In this document: in pieces, positions 16,683-25,003 of the stretch
Numbering within the stretch: the first letter of the stretch is position 1
How the letters are laid out: every line of letters begins with the position of its first letter
Source of the DNA: Candidatus Sulfotelmatobacter sp.
Lineage (GTDB): Bacteria > Acidobacteriota > Terriglobia > Terriglobales > Acidobacteriaceae
Direction of reading: 5' to 3'
DNA: 64,000 nucleotides
Assembly (NCBI GenBank): GCA_025462865.1
Contig: JAOAPI010000032.1
Coordinates: 1 to 64,000, forward strand
Position numbers and translations under genes: made by a program
Notes under the pieces: generated by a model
Told to the model about the DNA's origin: nothing
Databases searched by the model: none
Seen by the model: the letters and a program-made list of their open reading frames with translations, nothing else

Positions 16683-18049
16683 TGCACGGGTGTCTTAACA
16701 ATAGGGAGTCTGCACTGAAAGCCACGATCTTCTGGCTGGTCCTTTGCGTCATAAGCGCCATTTCGTTCAGTGATGCGCTGGCGCAAACCTCGTCCGTGCC
16801 GCAAATATCAACTCCGGCACAACTCCAGGTGAATCAGCAGCCGCACGAAGTCAAAGTCACCGAGTACCGCCTTCCTCCCGACAAGCTGGCCAAAGCCGAG
16901 GCGCTCTATAAAACCCGCACCGTTCTTTATCTACTTGGCTTGATCTTCGGAATTGCGATTTTGTGGGCGCTGCTGAAACTGCGTGTCGCTCCTGCTTTTC
17001 GCGATCTTGCCGAGCGCGCCAGCAGGAATACCTTTATACAAGCACTTGTTTTCGTACCGCTGCTGACGCTTCTGATCGCAATCATTTCGCTACCGATTGA
17101 CATTTACCAGCAGCACATTTCGCGCGCCTATGGACTCTCGGTGCAAAGCTGGAGTTCATGGGTGGGCGACTGGTTCAAAGCTGAGGGAGTTTCGCTCGTA
17201 CTTACCGTCCTGATCGTCTTCGCGCTATTCGTGATCATCCGCAAAAGCCCGCGGCGCTGGTGGTTTTATTTTTGGCTGTTGACGCTTCCCTTCCTGGTGC
17301 TACTGATCTTTGTTGCGCCGGTGATACTGGACCCCATATTCAACAAATTCGAGCCGTTGGAAAAAGCGCAGCCGCAGTTGGTCGGCGCGATCGAGAAAGT
17401 AACTCACCGCGGCGGACTCGACATTCCGCGCGCCCGCATGTTCGAAATGGAGGCAAGCGAAAAAGTCACGAACTACAACGCCTACGTCACTGGAATTGGC
17501 GCCACTAAGCGCGTAGTTGTCTGGGACAATACGGCGCGCGATATGACCATCCCGGAAACCCTCTTCGTTTTCGGCCATGAGATGGGCCACTATGTTTTGA
17601 ATCACATCTATAAAGGACTGGCGTTTTATGCGGGATTGTCGTTTTTAGGCTTCTGGCTCGGTCGCAAGGTTGTTCTCGGAATGCTGGCGCGGTGGGGAGA
17701 GGATTGGCGCATCCGCGGCATCAAGGATCTCGCTGCTTTACCAGTGCTGATGCTGGCTCTCTCGCTTCTCACTCTGGTCGCCGAGCCGATAGGCAACGCC
17801 TTTAGCCGTTATCAGGAACACCAGGCCGATATCTACGGACTCGAAGTGACCCACGATCTTTTCCCCGACAACCGCGAAGTGGCCGCATCAGCGTTTCAAA
17901 AGCTTGGTGAGAAAAGTTACGACTATCCAACGCCGGATCCTATGCTGGTGTTCTGGTCTTACAGTCATCCCTCAATTGCAGAGAGGATCCGGTTTACGCT
18001 GGAATATGACCCGTGGCATACGCCCGCCGGACCAAAATACGTGAAGTAG
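16682..18049 (+). CDS. M48 family (Ste24/CAAX-protease-like) integral membrane metallopeptidase
   Basis: 455 residues from ATG 16682, which overlaps the preceding stop by one base. After an N-terminal signal/TM segment there are several TM helices. The zinc motif HEMGH is at residues 299-303 (FVFGHEMGHYVLNH), and a third-ligand glutamate lies in YQEHQADIYGLEV. This is the Ste24p arrangement of M48. Eukaryotic relatives cut prenylated peptides; bacterial members probably act in membrane protein quality control. It is co-transcribed with an exported DUF4440 protein. Confidence 0.92.
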   Translation: MHGCLNNRESALKATIFWLVLCVISAISFSDALAQTSSVPQISTPAQLQVNQQPHEVKVTEYRLPPDKLAKAEALYKTRTVLYLLGLIFGIAILWALLKLRVAPAFRDLAERASRNTFIQALVFVPLLTLLIAIISLPIDIYQQHISRAYGLSVQSWSSWVGDWFKAEGVSLVLTVLIVFALFVIIRKSPRRWWFYFWLLTLPFLVLLIFVAPVILDPIFNKFEPLEKAQPQLVGAIEKVTHRGGLDIPRARMFEMEASEKVTNYNAYVTGIGATKRVVVWDNTARDMTIPETLFVFGHEMGHYVLNHIYKGLAFYAGLSFLGFWLGRKVVLGMLARWGEDWRIRGIKDLAALPVLMLALSLLTLVAEPIGNAFSRYQEHQADIYGLEVTHDLFPDNREVAASAFQKLGEKSYDYPTPDPMLVFWSYSHPSIAERIRFTLEYDPWHTPAGPKYVK

Positions 18050-18120
18050 AAAATACCCAGGCAGGAAATCTGTAGGCAGAGTTATGTTTTGAAGTGCACT
18101 TAGGCAGGGGAACATCTCGC

Positions 18121-18474
18121 TCATGAATGTTGCAGATCTTTAAGAGCAGGATGCTGTTCGCGAATCTCTTCCTGGGTCGCTGCGATCTGCTTCGATTTCC
18201 GGTAGACATTCGCAACCGCCATGGTCCAGAAGGGAACCAAATCGATGCCTGGGGCGAGCTTAGCAACGAACGACGGCAGAAATTCCCAGTGCCAGCCTAA
18301 GAGCCGCATCAACAGCGCTGCGACACCAAGATCGAGTATGTCGTCGGCCGGGGATAAAGCGCCTTCAACGAACAAAGGAAACACTGCGATTTGCAGGGCG
18401 TCCGCAATGATAGCGATTATCATAGCGGCTCGAAAACTGGAACCCGGTGTGATGGTAATCGCGTCGTGGGTCAC
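18121..18474 (-). CDS. Small membrane protein of unknown function
   Basis: 117 residues from GTG 18474, which has a strong GGGGAGG Shine-Dalgarno sequence five bases upstream. Two hydrophobic segments are visible (about 14-38 and 70-92), followed by a charged tail KQIAATQEEIREQHPALK. No family recognised with confidence. The good translation signal and hydrophobic pattern support a real gene. Confidence 0.72.
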   Translation of the reverse strand: MTHDAITITPGSSFRAAMIIAIIADALQIAVFPLFVEGALSPADDILDLGVAALLMRLLGWHWEFLPSFVAKLAPGIDLVPFWTMAVANVYRKSKQIAATQEEIREQHPALKDLQHS

Positions 18475-18554
18475 GACAACCTCCCCTGCTTAGACTATTT
18501 TATACGGGTTCAAGCTCTTGAGAAAGCGAACGATCGGAGACCTACAAAGGAGAT

Positions 18555-18629
18555 TGGTAGCGCTAACGGGAATCGAACCCGTGTTTGAAGATTGAGAATC
18601 TTCCGTCCTAACCCCTAGACGATAGCGCC
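18555..18629 (-). tRNA. tRNA-Glu (anticodon CTC)
   Basis: A 75-nt cloverleaf with an encoded 3' CCA (18555-18557). The acceptor arms GGCGCTA/TAGCGCT pair with one G-U at the top. The D arm is the typical Glu GTCTAGGGGTTAGGAC, the anticodon stem is GAAGA/TCTTC with loop TTCTCAA, and the T arm contains GGTTCGATTCC. The anticodon CTC (18594-18596 on the plus strand as gag) decodes GAG. Confidence 0.97.
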
Positions 18630-18642
18630 ATCCGGAGAGTCG

Positions 18643-18648
18643 ATTATA
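18643..18648 (-). promoter_or_regulatory. -10 element for tRNA-Glu
   Basis: A perfect TATAAT on the minus strand, positioned so that transcription would start about 7 nt before the mature tRNA 5' end at 18629. No good -35 hexamer is seen at 16-18 bp. Confidence 0.55.
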
Positions 18649-18828
18649 GCAAGGCTCCAAGGCCAGTTTCTTCGGGCGGGCAGGTTTCCACAGCCCGTGA
18701 AGGTTTATACTAGCTTCCACTCTACTAACAAATTTTAGCCATTTCCCCGGACTTGCGAGGGCGAAGTGCATATGATTCTGAACAACTTAACTCATTCCTG
18801 ATTAGGAGAATGCAAGGAGTATCCATCT

Positions 18829-19209
18829 ATGGCAAGGTCGAAATCCATCCCAGTCAGCAAGACCCGTACCAGTACAAGTAAAGAACCATCCGTTACGAGC
18901 GATGTTGTGAATCAGCCAGATTTGAAGACGGTCGCCGCGGGGCCGTCCGCCGAAGTCCGGCCCGACGCTGTGACGACGCCTGAAGAGAGCTCAAAGTCGG
19001 CTGTCAAAGTCACGCCAGAATCGCGCAAAATGGAAGTAGTCAAAAGTGATCCCCGGAAGAATCTGGTCCCCATCAATTTGGACGACGAGATCCGCCGTCG
19101 GGCCTATGAACTCTACCAGCAGCGCGGACCCGGATCTGGCAGCGATGCCGAGGACTGGCTGACCGCTGAGCGCGAAGTACGGCAGCGCTACCGCCAGCAG
19201 AGCGCTTAG
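18829..19209 (+). CDS. DUF2934 domain protein
   Basis: 126 residues. The first 80 are low complexity (Ser/Thr/Lys/Pro rich). The C-terminal 45 residues are the DUF2934 motif: EIRRRAYELYQQRG, then DAEDWLTAEREVRQRY. DUF2934 proteins are small, of unknown function, and frequent in soil Proteobacteria and Acidobacteria. AAGGAG lies upstream of the ATG. Closed by a clear hairpin terminator. Confidence 0.88.
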   Translation: MARSKSIPVSKTRTSTSKEPSVTSDVVNQPDLKTVAAGPSAEVRPDAVTTPEESSKSAVKVTPESRKMEVVKSDPRKNLVPINLDDEIRRRAYELYQQRGPGSGSDAEDWLTAEREVRQRYRQQSA

Positions 19210-19231
19210 TCACGGGACTTTATCAGACACG

Positions 19232-19261
19232 CGGCGGCCAAAAATCTGGCCGCCGTTCTTT
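19232..19261 (+). terminator. Intrinsic terminator after DUF2934 gene
   Basis: Perfect 8-bp stem cggcggcc/ggccgccg with an 8-nt loop, followed by TTCTTT. Confidence 0.8.
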
Positions 19262-19401
19262 CATGCGATGGTTTGTGCCATAAAGATTTTTGACCCGGCT
19301 TGATATCCTCTCCTTAAGTAGGGACATCCTTAAGATTGAGAACGGCTCTTCGCGGTTGCTACGCAGGTCCGTTTCTGAAAAAATAGGCTCGAGTTTCCAA
19401 G

Positions 19402-21555
19402 ATGGCGGAAATAGGTAGTTTCGCACTGCTTCTCGCTTTGGCGCTGAGCGTTTATACGTTCCTTGCCGGCATTGTCGCGCTGGTATTTCAGAAGCAAACC
19501 TTCGTGCCCGCCACCGAGCCGGGGAGTAAGACTGCGCGCCGTAACCAGGTTGCGGATGTTGGCAGCGGCAGTTCGTGGGCGGCGCTACTCCGCCGCGGTT
19601 CAGAGCGCATCGGCGAAACCGCCCGCCGGGCCGGAATTGCTACCTTCGCCGCTGTTTTTCTTGCTGCGGTAGTTCTGGTGCTATGCGCCTTCCGCGACGA
19701 CTTCACCATTGCCTACATCTTTCATCACAGCAATCGGGACCTGCCCGCTCCTTATAAATTCGCCACGCTTTGGTCAGGACAGGAAGGCTCCCTGCTTTTC
19801 TGGTCATTGCTGCTCGCTGCCTACGGCTTCGTCTTGCGCCTGCGTTACAAGACCGATCCACGGCTGTTCGCCTACGCTTCAGTGGTTCTGGCTGGAGTGC
19901 AGATCTTCTTCCTGCTGCTGGTAAATTTCGCGGCTAATCCTTTCGGCATTCTCGAGGGCGCGCTCCGGCCCGATGGCAGTGGACTGAATCCCCTCTTGCA
20001 ATATCCCGAGATGGTGATTCATCCGCCGATGCTTTATCTCGGCTATGTGGGTTTCACGGTGCCCTTCGCGTTCGCGCTGGGCGCGCTGATCATGAAATAT
20101 CCGGGCGAGAAGTGGATTCACATCACCCGCCGCTGGACCATGGTCACTTGGGCTTTCCTCACTTGCGGAGTTTTTCTCGGAGCGCACTGGGCCTATTCTG
20201 TACTGGGCTGGGGCGGCTACTGGGGCTGGGATCCCGTCGAGAACGCATCTCTCATGCCATGGCTCACCGGGACCGCTTTTCTGCACTCGGTGATGATGCA
20301 GGAAAAGCGCGGCATGCTGAAGATGTGGAACATGTGGCTGGTTTTCGCCACGTTCTGGTTGGCAATCCTGGGAACTTTTCTGACCCGTAGCGGCATCATC
20401 AGTTCCGTTCATGCCTTCGCGCAATCTTCCATCGGCAGTTGGTTTGCCTGGTTTCTGGCGATCAGTTTCGTAGTATTCGTCTTCTTCTTTTTTAAGAACA
20501 AGTCGCATCTGGCAAGCGAACACAAACTCGAGTCGCTGGTATCGCGCGAGTCCAGCTTTCTGTTTAATAATCTTCTTTTTGTTCTTCTTTGCTTCACCGT
20601 GCTTTGGGGGACGTGGTTTCCGAAAATTTCCGAGCTTGTGCAAGGCAACAAGGTCACGGTCGGTGGACCGTTCTACAACCGTGTGGCTATCCCGGTTGCA
20701 TTGCTACTTCTCATACTCACAGCTGTGGGGCCGCTGTTGGCTTGGCGCAAGACGTCGCTCGAAAGCCTCAAGCGCAACTTCTTGTGGCCGACCGTCGGCG
20801 CGATTGCCATTGCCATGTTTCTGATGATCACTCCCCAGCGATGGGGTTCGCCTTTCGGCCTCAGGCCCTGGCAGGACATTTCATACTTCTATTCGCTGAT
20901 GGCGATTGGTCTCTCGGTGCTTGTGACTCTCACAGTAGCCAGCGAGTTTTATCGCGGTGGCCGCGTCATCTCGAAGCACACGGGCCAGGGGATGTTCGCC
21001 TCGATGGTGCAACTGACTCACCGCAACACGCGGCGCTACGGCGGATACATTGTCCACTTCGGCGTGGTCGTAGTCATCATCGGTTTCGCCGGAGCCGCTT
21101 TCAATCAGGATAAAGAGCAGGAGATGGCCAACGGCGACAAGCTGACCATCGGCTCTTACACTTTAATCTGCCGCTCCTACACAGATGATGACGCTCCCAA
21201 TTATGCCAGCGAGTGGGCGTTGCTCGACGTCTACAAGGGCGGCAAGCAGATCGACACCATGACGCCCGTGCGCCGTTTTTACAAAGCCAGTCAGCAGACC
21301 TCGACCATGCCTGACATCCGCTCCACGCTGAATGAGGATCTCTATCTGGTGTTCGAGGGACTGAACCAGGACAACGGCCATCCCATCATCAAGGCGCATT
21401 TGAATCCGCTGGTGATGTGGATCTGGCTTGGCGTCTGGATCATTCTCGGCGGAACAGTTCTGGCTCTGGTTCCGAACGCGCCTGCACCGGTTCGTGTTCC
21501 TGCGCCCGCGCGGCTGGAGCACGTGCAAACCTCTCCGGTCGCTACAGGAGACTGA
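19402..21555 (+). CDS. ccmF: Cytochrome c haem lyase subunit CcmF
   Basis: A 717-residue polytopic membrane protein of the CcmF/CcsA haem-handling family. The tryptophan-rich haem-binding segment WGGYWGWDPVENASLMPW is intact. It is followed by LTGTAFLHSVMMQEKRGM and LAILGTFLTRSG, and the conserved PEMVIHPPMLYLGYVG stretch lies before it. With CcmH it transfers haem to apocytochrome c outside the membrane. It is the first gene of a tightly overlapped group: its TGA overlaps the next ATG by one base. Upstream ccm genes (ccmA-E) are not in the window. Confidence 0.95.
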   Translation: MAEIGSFALLLALALSVYTFLAGIVALVFQKQTFVPATEPGSKTARRNQVADVGSGSSWAALLRRGSERIGETARRAGIATFAAVFLAAVVLVLCAFRDDFTIAYIFHHSNRDLPAPYKFATLWSGQEGSLLFWSLLLAAYGFVLRLRYKTDPRLFAYASVVLAGVQIFFLLLVNFAANPFGILEGALRPDGSGLNPLLQYPEMVIHPPMLYLGYVGFTVPFAFALGALIMKYPGEKWIHITRRWTMVTWAFLTCGVFLGAHWAYSVLGWGGYWGWDPVENASLMPWLTGTAFLHSVMMQEKRGMLKMWNMWLVFATFWLAILGTFLTRSGIISSVHAFAQSSIGSWFAWFLAISFVVFVFFFFKNKSHLASEHKLESLVSRESSFLFNNLLFVLLCFTVLWGTWFPKISELVQGNKVTVGGPFYNRVAIPVALLLLILTAVGPLLAWRKTSLESLKRNFLWPTVGAIAIAMFLMITPQRWGSPFGLRPWQDISYFYSLMAIGLSVLVTLTVASEFYRGGRVISKHTGQGMFASMVQLTHRNTRRYGGYIVHFGVVVVIIGFAGAAFNQDKEQEMANGDKLTIGSYTLICRSYTDDDAPNYASEWALLDVYKGGKQIDTMTPVRRFYKASQQTSTMPDIRSTLNEDLYLVFEGLNQDNGHPIIKAHLNPLVMWIWLGVWIILGGTVLALVPNAPAPVRVPAPARLEHVQTSPVATGD

Positions 21556-22064
21556 TGTCTATTCGCCTACATCTATTCTCGAAGTTCAGAGCACCAAGCC
21601 ACAAAGTCGCGCACGCCATTCTATTATGCGTCGCCGTGTTCGCCCTACTCGGAGCCGGCGATCCCGGCTCTCGGTTCAGCGAAATCGGCCATCAGATGAT
21701 GTGCATTTGTGGCTGCAAGCAGATTCTTCTGGAATGCAATCACGTCGGATGCCCTTCTTCTGATGGCATGCGCAACGAACTGATGGCTGCCGTCACCCGC
21801 GGCGACAGTGACAGCCTAGTCGAGCAAGGTTTCGTACAAAAATACGGACCAACCGTTCTGGCTGCTCCCACTACCAGGGGCTTCGACCGGGTTGCCTATA
21901 TCCTGCCGTTCGTGGCGCTGTTTCTCGGCTTTGGAATAGTTATCGTGATCGTCCGATCCTGGAAGAATCGTCCCGTACCTGCAATTGCCGGCGGCTTACG
22001 CCCCGTGCGCGGCACCGAACTCGAACAGTTTCGCGATCAAGCCGGCAAGGAGACTGATCTATGA
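21555..22064 (+). CDS. CcmH-like cytochrome c biogenesis thiol protein
   Basis: 169 residues with an N-terminal signal/TM segment (about 18-35), a short extracytoplasmic domain, and a C-terminal TM helix (about 117-138). The redox site is in MMCICGCKQILLECNHVGC: Cys50, Cys52, Cys54, then two more. The CcmH norm is a simple CxxC, whereas here CxCxC resembles the variant found outside Proteobacteria. It would reduce or present apocytochrome thiols to CcmF. Start ATG 21555 overlaps the ccmF stop (TGATG), and its own stop overlaps the next start (ATGA). Confidence 0.85.
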   Translation: MSIRLHLFSKFRAPSHKVAHAILLCVAVFALLGAGDPGSRFSEIGHQMMCICGCKQILLECNHVGCPSSDGMRNELMAAVTRGDSDSLVEQGFVQKYGPTVLAAPTTRGFDRVAYILPFVALFLGFGIVIVIVRSWKNRPVPAIAGGLRPVRGTELEQFRDQAGKETDL

Positions 22065-22357
22065 TGTGGCTGATTCTCTGCCTTGCGCTCGCCGTGGCAA
22101 GCTTCTTTTATGTTTTCTACTTGCCCGGAAGACTTTTTCTCGGTCCGGAGAAAACCCGCGCCGGGTATTTGCGCGAACGCAAGGACGCTGTCTACGAAAA
22201 TCTCCGTGACCTCAATTTCGAGTACAAAGCGGGAAAAGTCCCTGACTCCGATTACACATCGCTGAAGTCTTCCCTGCAGGACGAGGCCGCCACCATCCTG
22301 GCCGAAATCGCCCGCCTGGAGAACAATTCCGGGCCCCAAAAAGGAACCAGATCTTGA
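22061..22357 (+). CDS. Small membrane protein, CcmI-like N-terminal hairpin
   Basis: 98 residues: one TM helix (about 2-22), then a helical hairpin ENLRDLNFEYKAGKVPDSDY...ASLK-type. The pattern (L-x-D-x-x-x-E-x-x-x-G-K-x-x-D-x-D-Y) resembles the membrane-proximal coiled coil of CcmI/CycH. It is translationally coupled to ccmH (ATGA overlap), so a role in apocytochrome chaperoning is likely. The TPR domain of full CcmI is absent. Confidence 0.75.
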   Translation: MMWLILCLALAVASFFYVFYLPGRLFLGPEKTRAGYLRERKDAVYENLRDLNFEYKAGKVPDSDYTSLKSSLQDEAATILAEIARLENNSGPQKGTRS

Positions 22358-22371
22358 ACACGCATCACAAT

Positions 22372-22450
22372 GTTGTCCTGAGCGAAGTGGAAACGTTGCG
22401 AAGCGAAATCTCCACGCAGCCGAAAGCCTGCCCTGAACTTGTCGAAGGGG
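22372..22450. repeat. REP-like palindromic repeat inside the ccm operon
   Basis: Contains gtcctgagcgaagtgg (22375-22390) and ccctgaacttgtcgaagggg (22431-22450). These are the two opposed arms of a common bacterial extragenic palindrome; read in one frame the second arm gives the tell-tale CPELVEG peptide. It lies between the CcmI-like gene and the following gene, and stays in frame with the latter if the TTG at 22354 is used as a start. Confidence 0.6.
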
Positions 22451-22512
22451 ATCGCATAATCGGCGGCACGAGTGCGCCTCCAAGCAACGAGTTCTTTCCC
22501 CGCTTGGCGTCG

Positions 22513-23835
22513 ATGTCGGCGGTAGTTCTGGCCTTAGGACTTTTCCTCACCGCCCTCGCTGCCGCCCAAACGCTGACAGGCACCGTGAAGGACGCAACCA
22601 CTGGCAAGCCCGCCGCTGGCGACGAGGTGATCCTGCTCAAACTGGCTCAGGGCATGGAGGAAGCAGGACGCACAAAAGCTGACGCTAAAGGTCAATTCAG
22701 TTTCAAGCTCGACGACGCGCAATCTCCACACCTGATCCGCGCCATTCATCAGGATGTCACCTACCACCGCATGGCCCCGCCGGGCACTACATCAGTGGCA
22801 CTCGATGTTTATGACGTCGCCAAAAAAATCGATGGCATCGCGGTGGTTGCCGATATCATGCGCGTCCAAGTGGAGCAGGGACAGCTCGAAGTGATGCGCG
22901 CCTTCGCTGTTCAGAACACATCGAACCCACCGCGCACCCAGATGAACGAACGCAACCTGGAGTTCTACATTCCCGAGGGCGCCAAAGTGATTGACGGCTC
23001 CGCCATGACCGCCGGCGGCCAACCCATCACCTCCGCCCCAGTGCCTGAGAGCGAGAAGAAGGATCGTTATTCTTTCATTTTCCCTCTTCGTCCGGGAATC
23101 ACTCAGTTTCAAGTAGCGTTCCAGCTTCCATACTCCGGGAGCGCCAACCTTGATCCGAAATCGATTTATCCCCTGGAACATTTTGTCGCGATATTGCCCA
23201 AGACTATGCAGTTCGCTGCCGGCCCTGCTGCAGGGTTCAAACCGATGAACGATCCTAACCAGCCTGATTCCAATGTGCAGGTAGCTTCGAACATCAAGGC
23301 AGGGCAGAACCTCGCCTTCAAAGTTTCCGGCGAGGGCGTGCTTGAGAGCCGCCAGGAAGGCGACGGCTCGCAGGGATCCGGAGCGGCCGCGCAGAGCGGC
23401 CAGGCGCAGGCCCGGCCAGGCGGCGGACTGGGTCCCCCCATTGACGCTCCCGACCCGCTGCAGAAATACCGCTGGTGGATTCTCGGAGGGTTCGGCGCAG
23501 TCCTGATGATTGGGGGAGTGTACGTTGCGTCCCGGCAGCAGTCCGCCGCGCGTGCCTTGGCTCGGCAGAAGACTGGATCCTCCACGCGCGCAGCCGTGCA
23601 AGAACAAGAAGAAGATGATTACGAGCCCGCCGAAATTCTGGCAGCTGGTCCGGGTCGCGCGGGAGGCGCATCGCGGCCCAGTTCCATGCTGCTGGAGGGC
23701 TTGAAAGAAGAGCTCTTCCAGCTCGAAGTCGAGCGCAGGCAAGGCCAAATTTCGCAGGCGGAGTACGAAAAAGCCAAGTCCGCCCTCGATCAAACGCTGG
23801 AGCGCGCACTCAAGCGTGAGGGGCAGCGGGCGTAG
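22513..23835 (+). CDS. Membrane-anchored exported protein with carboxypeptidase-regulatory-like domain, in ccm operon
   Basis: From ATG 22513 the protein has 440 residues. It has a signal peptide (MSAVVLALGLFLTALAAAQ), then a carboxypeptidase-regulatory-like beta sandwich (TLTGTVKDATTGKPAAGDEV...ADAKGQFSFKLDD). A beta-rich extracytoplasmic region follows, then a TM helix at about 321-341 (WWILGGFGAVLMIGG). The cytoplasmic tail ends in a helical hairpin (LKEELFQLEVERRQGQISQAEYEKAK) resembling the neighbour's CcmI-like hairpin. A TTG start at 22354 would overlap the previous stop but would translate a REP-like repeat, so I prefer 22513. Function unknown; location implies a link with cytochrome c maturation. 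Confidence 0.78.
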   Translation: MSAVVLALGLFLTALAAAQTLTGTVKDATTGKPAAGDEVILLKLAQGMEEAGRTKADAKGQFSFKLDDAQSPHLIRAIHQDVTYHRMAPPGTTSVALDVYDVAKKIDGIAVVADIMRVQVEQGQLEVMRAFAVQNTSNPPRTQMNERNLEFYIPEGAKVIDGSAMTAGGQPITSAPVPESEKKDRYSFIFPLRPGITQFQVAFQLPYSGSANLDPKSIYPLEHFVAILPKTMQFAAGPAAGFKPMNDPNQPDSNVQVASNIKAGQNLAFKVSGEGVLESRQEGDGSQGSGAAAQSGQAQARPGGGLGPPIDAPDPLQKYRWWILGGFGAVLMIGGVYVASRQQSAARALARQKTGSSTRAAVQEQEEDDYEPAEILAAGPGRAGGASRPSSMLLEGLKEELFQLEVERRQGQISQAEYEKAKSALDQTLERALKREGQRA

Positions 23836-23992
23836 TCGAAACCCTAATTGTCGTTCCGAGCAAGCGATCTCCCGACAGTTCAAAATTTAACATTCCGACA
23901 GGGCGCGTCATATTTCTGAAGGAGGGACGACACGGAGTGGAGAAACCTGCTGTTTCCCAGCCAGCCCTCCAACCGGAATGCTCTAATACCGC

Positions 23993-24541
23993 ATGACCTT
24001 CACCTGGTTCATTCTCCTGCTCACGATCGCAGGAACAGTCTTCTTGCTCGTGTTGTTCCATCACCGCTTTTTAGGGCACGTGCTTCACGAGCGCATTCCC
24101 GACCGACCGCGGCGCCGGCTGTTTGTAGCTTCGCTCAGTTTTTTTCTAACTTTCGCCGGAGTGCGTGGGGTTGTCTACTGCATTGAGCACCAGATACCGC
24201 CATTTCATTTCATCGAGGTCGGCGGAAGGCACATTCATCATCTGGTGATAGGAATCGTGATTCTGCTTGTGGTCGGCTACGGATGGCTGGCCGAAGTCGG
24301 CACCGGGGCGGACAACTCTTCGATTCTTGTCAGCCGCCTGATGTCGATCCTTTATGGCGCCGGCGCAGCGCTCACGCTGGACGAATTCGCTCTTTGGCTC
24401 AATCTGCGCGACGTCTACTGGTCGCGCGAAGGACGCGCCAGCATCGACGCTATCATTCTATTCGGAGCAGTGCTGGCCGCCGGCGCATGGGGCGCTCCGC
24501 TTTTTCAGCGCGGCCAGACTCGCAACTTAAAGAAGAAGTGA
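23993..24541 (+). CDS. Integral membrane protein of unknown function
   Basis: 182 residues with about four or five TM helices. A conserved-looking motif GGRHIHHLVIG follows the second helix, with VVYCIEHQ just before it, and acidic residues in ALTLDEFALWLNLRDVYW. Histidine-rich membrane proteins of this shape occur in Acidobacteria and Actinobacteria without an assigned role. The histidines might bind metal, but that is inference. Confidence 0.78.
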   Translation: MTFTWFILLLTIAGTVFLLVLFHHRFLGHVLHERIPDRPRRRLFVASLSFFLTFAGVRGVVYCIEHQIPPFHFIEVGGRHIHHLVIGIVILLVVGYGWLAEVGTGADNSSILVSRLMSILYGAGAALTLDEFALWLNLRDVYWSREGRASIDAIILFGAVLAAGAWGAPLFQRGQTRNLKKK

Positions 24542-25003
24542 CTACACTCAGACCTCTGCGCGCGGCCTGGAGCGGCAGGATTCGTTCCTTTTCCGGAAAT
24601 GCGAAAGTTCGATATCAACCGCGTCTCAGCGGCCCACGCCTGTCGCAAAGGCGTTGAGAGTGCGGCTCATCGGTTTTAGCTTTTTCGAGAGAGCGGGGCT
24701 TCTTGGAGATTGCGCCAGCGGAACAACAGCGGCGAGAGACGTTATGCGGTCATGAATTGGCTTCGTGTAATCGCAGGCGTCGAGGTGGAACCCGCTCTCC
24801 GCGAACTTCGCGCCGCCTAAAGCCCCCATCGAAAGCCTCCGAGGAACGGTTTTGGCCGTCCGGGGCGGTGCAACTTTTGCGGCAAGAATACTTGTCGTGT
24901 GCTATCGTGGTTCCCGAAAAGATCGCCAGCTACTAAAGGCAGCCGTGCACCCCCAGCACGGGAGCAGCGACTTACACCCCAACCGAGCGACTTTGGAGAT
25001 CCT
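24542..25003. other. Long leader / intergenic region upstream of the GloVer protein gene
   Basis: 462 bp with no supported gene. The 3' end has a GGAG ribosome binding site before ATG 25004. The part from about 24820 is GC-rich with several small self-complementary stretches and could be a structured leader, but I could not fit it to a known riboswitch class. Confidence 0.4.

Noticed and set aside
22792-23883. 363-codon antisense frame in the ccm operon
   Set aside because: Antisense shadow; the plus-strand frame has a signal peptide, TM helix and domain structure.
24542-25003. Possible cyclic-di-GMP or other riboswitch before the GloVer gene
   Set aside because: I could not align the conserved cores of known riboswitch classes to the sequence.
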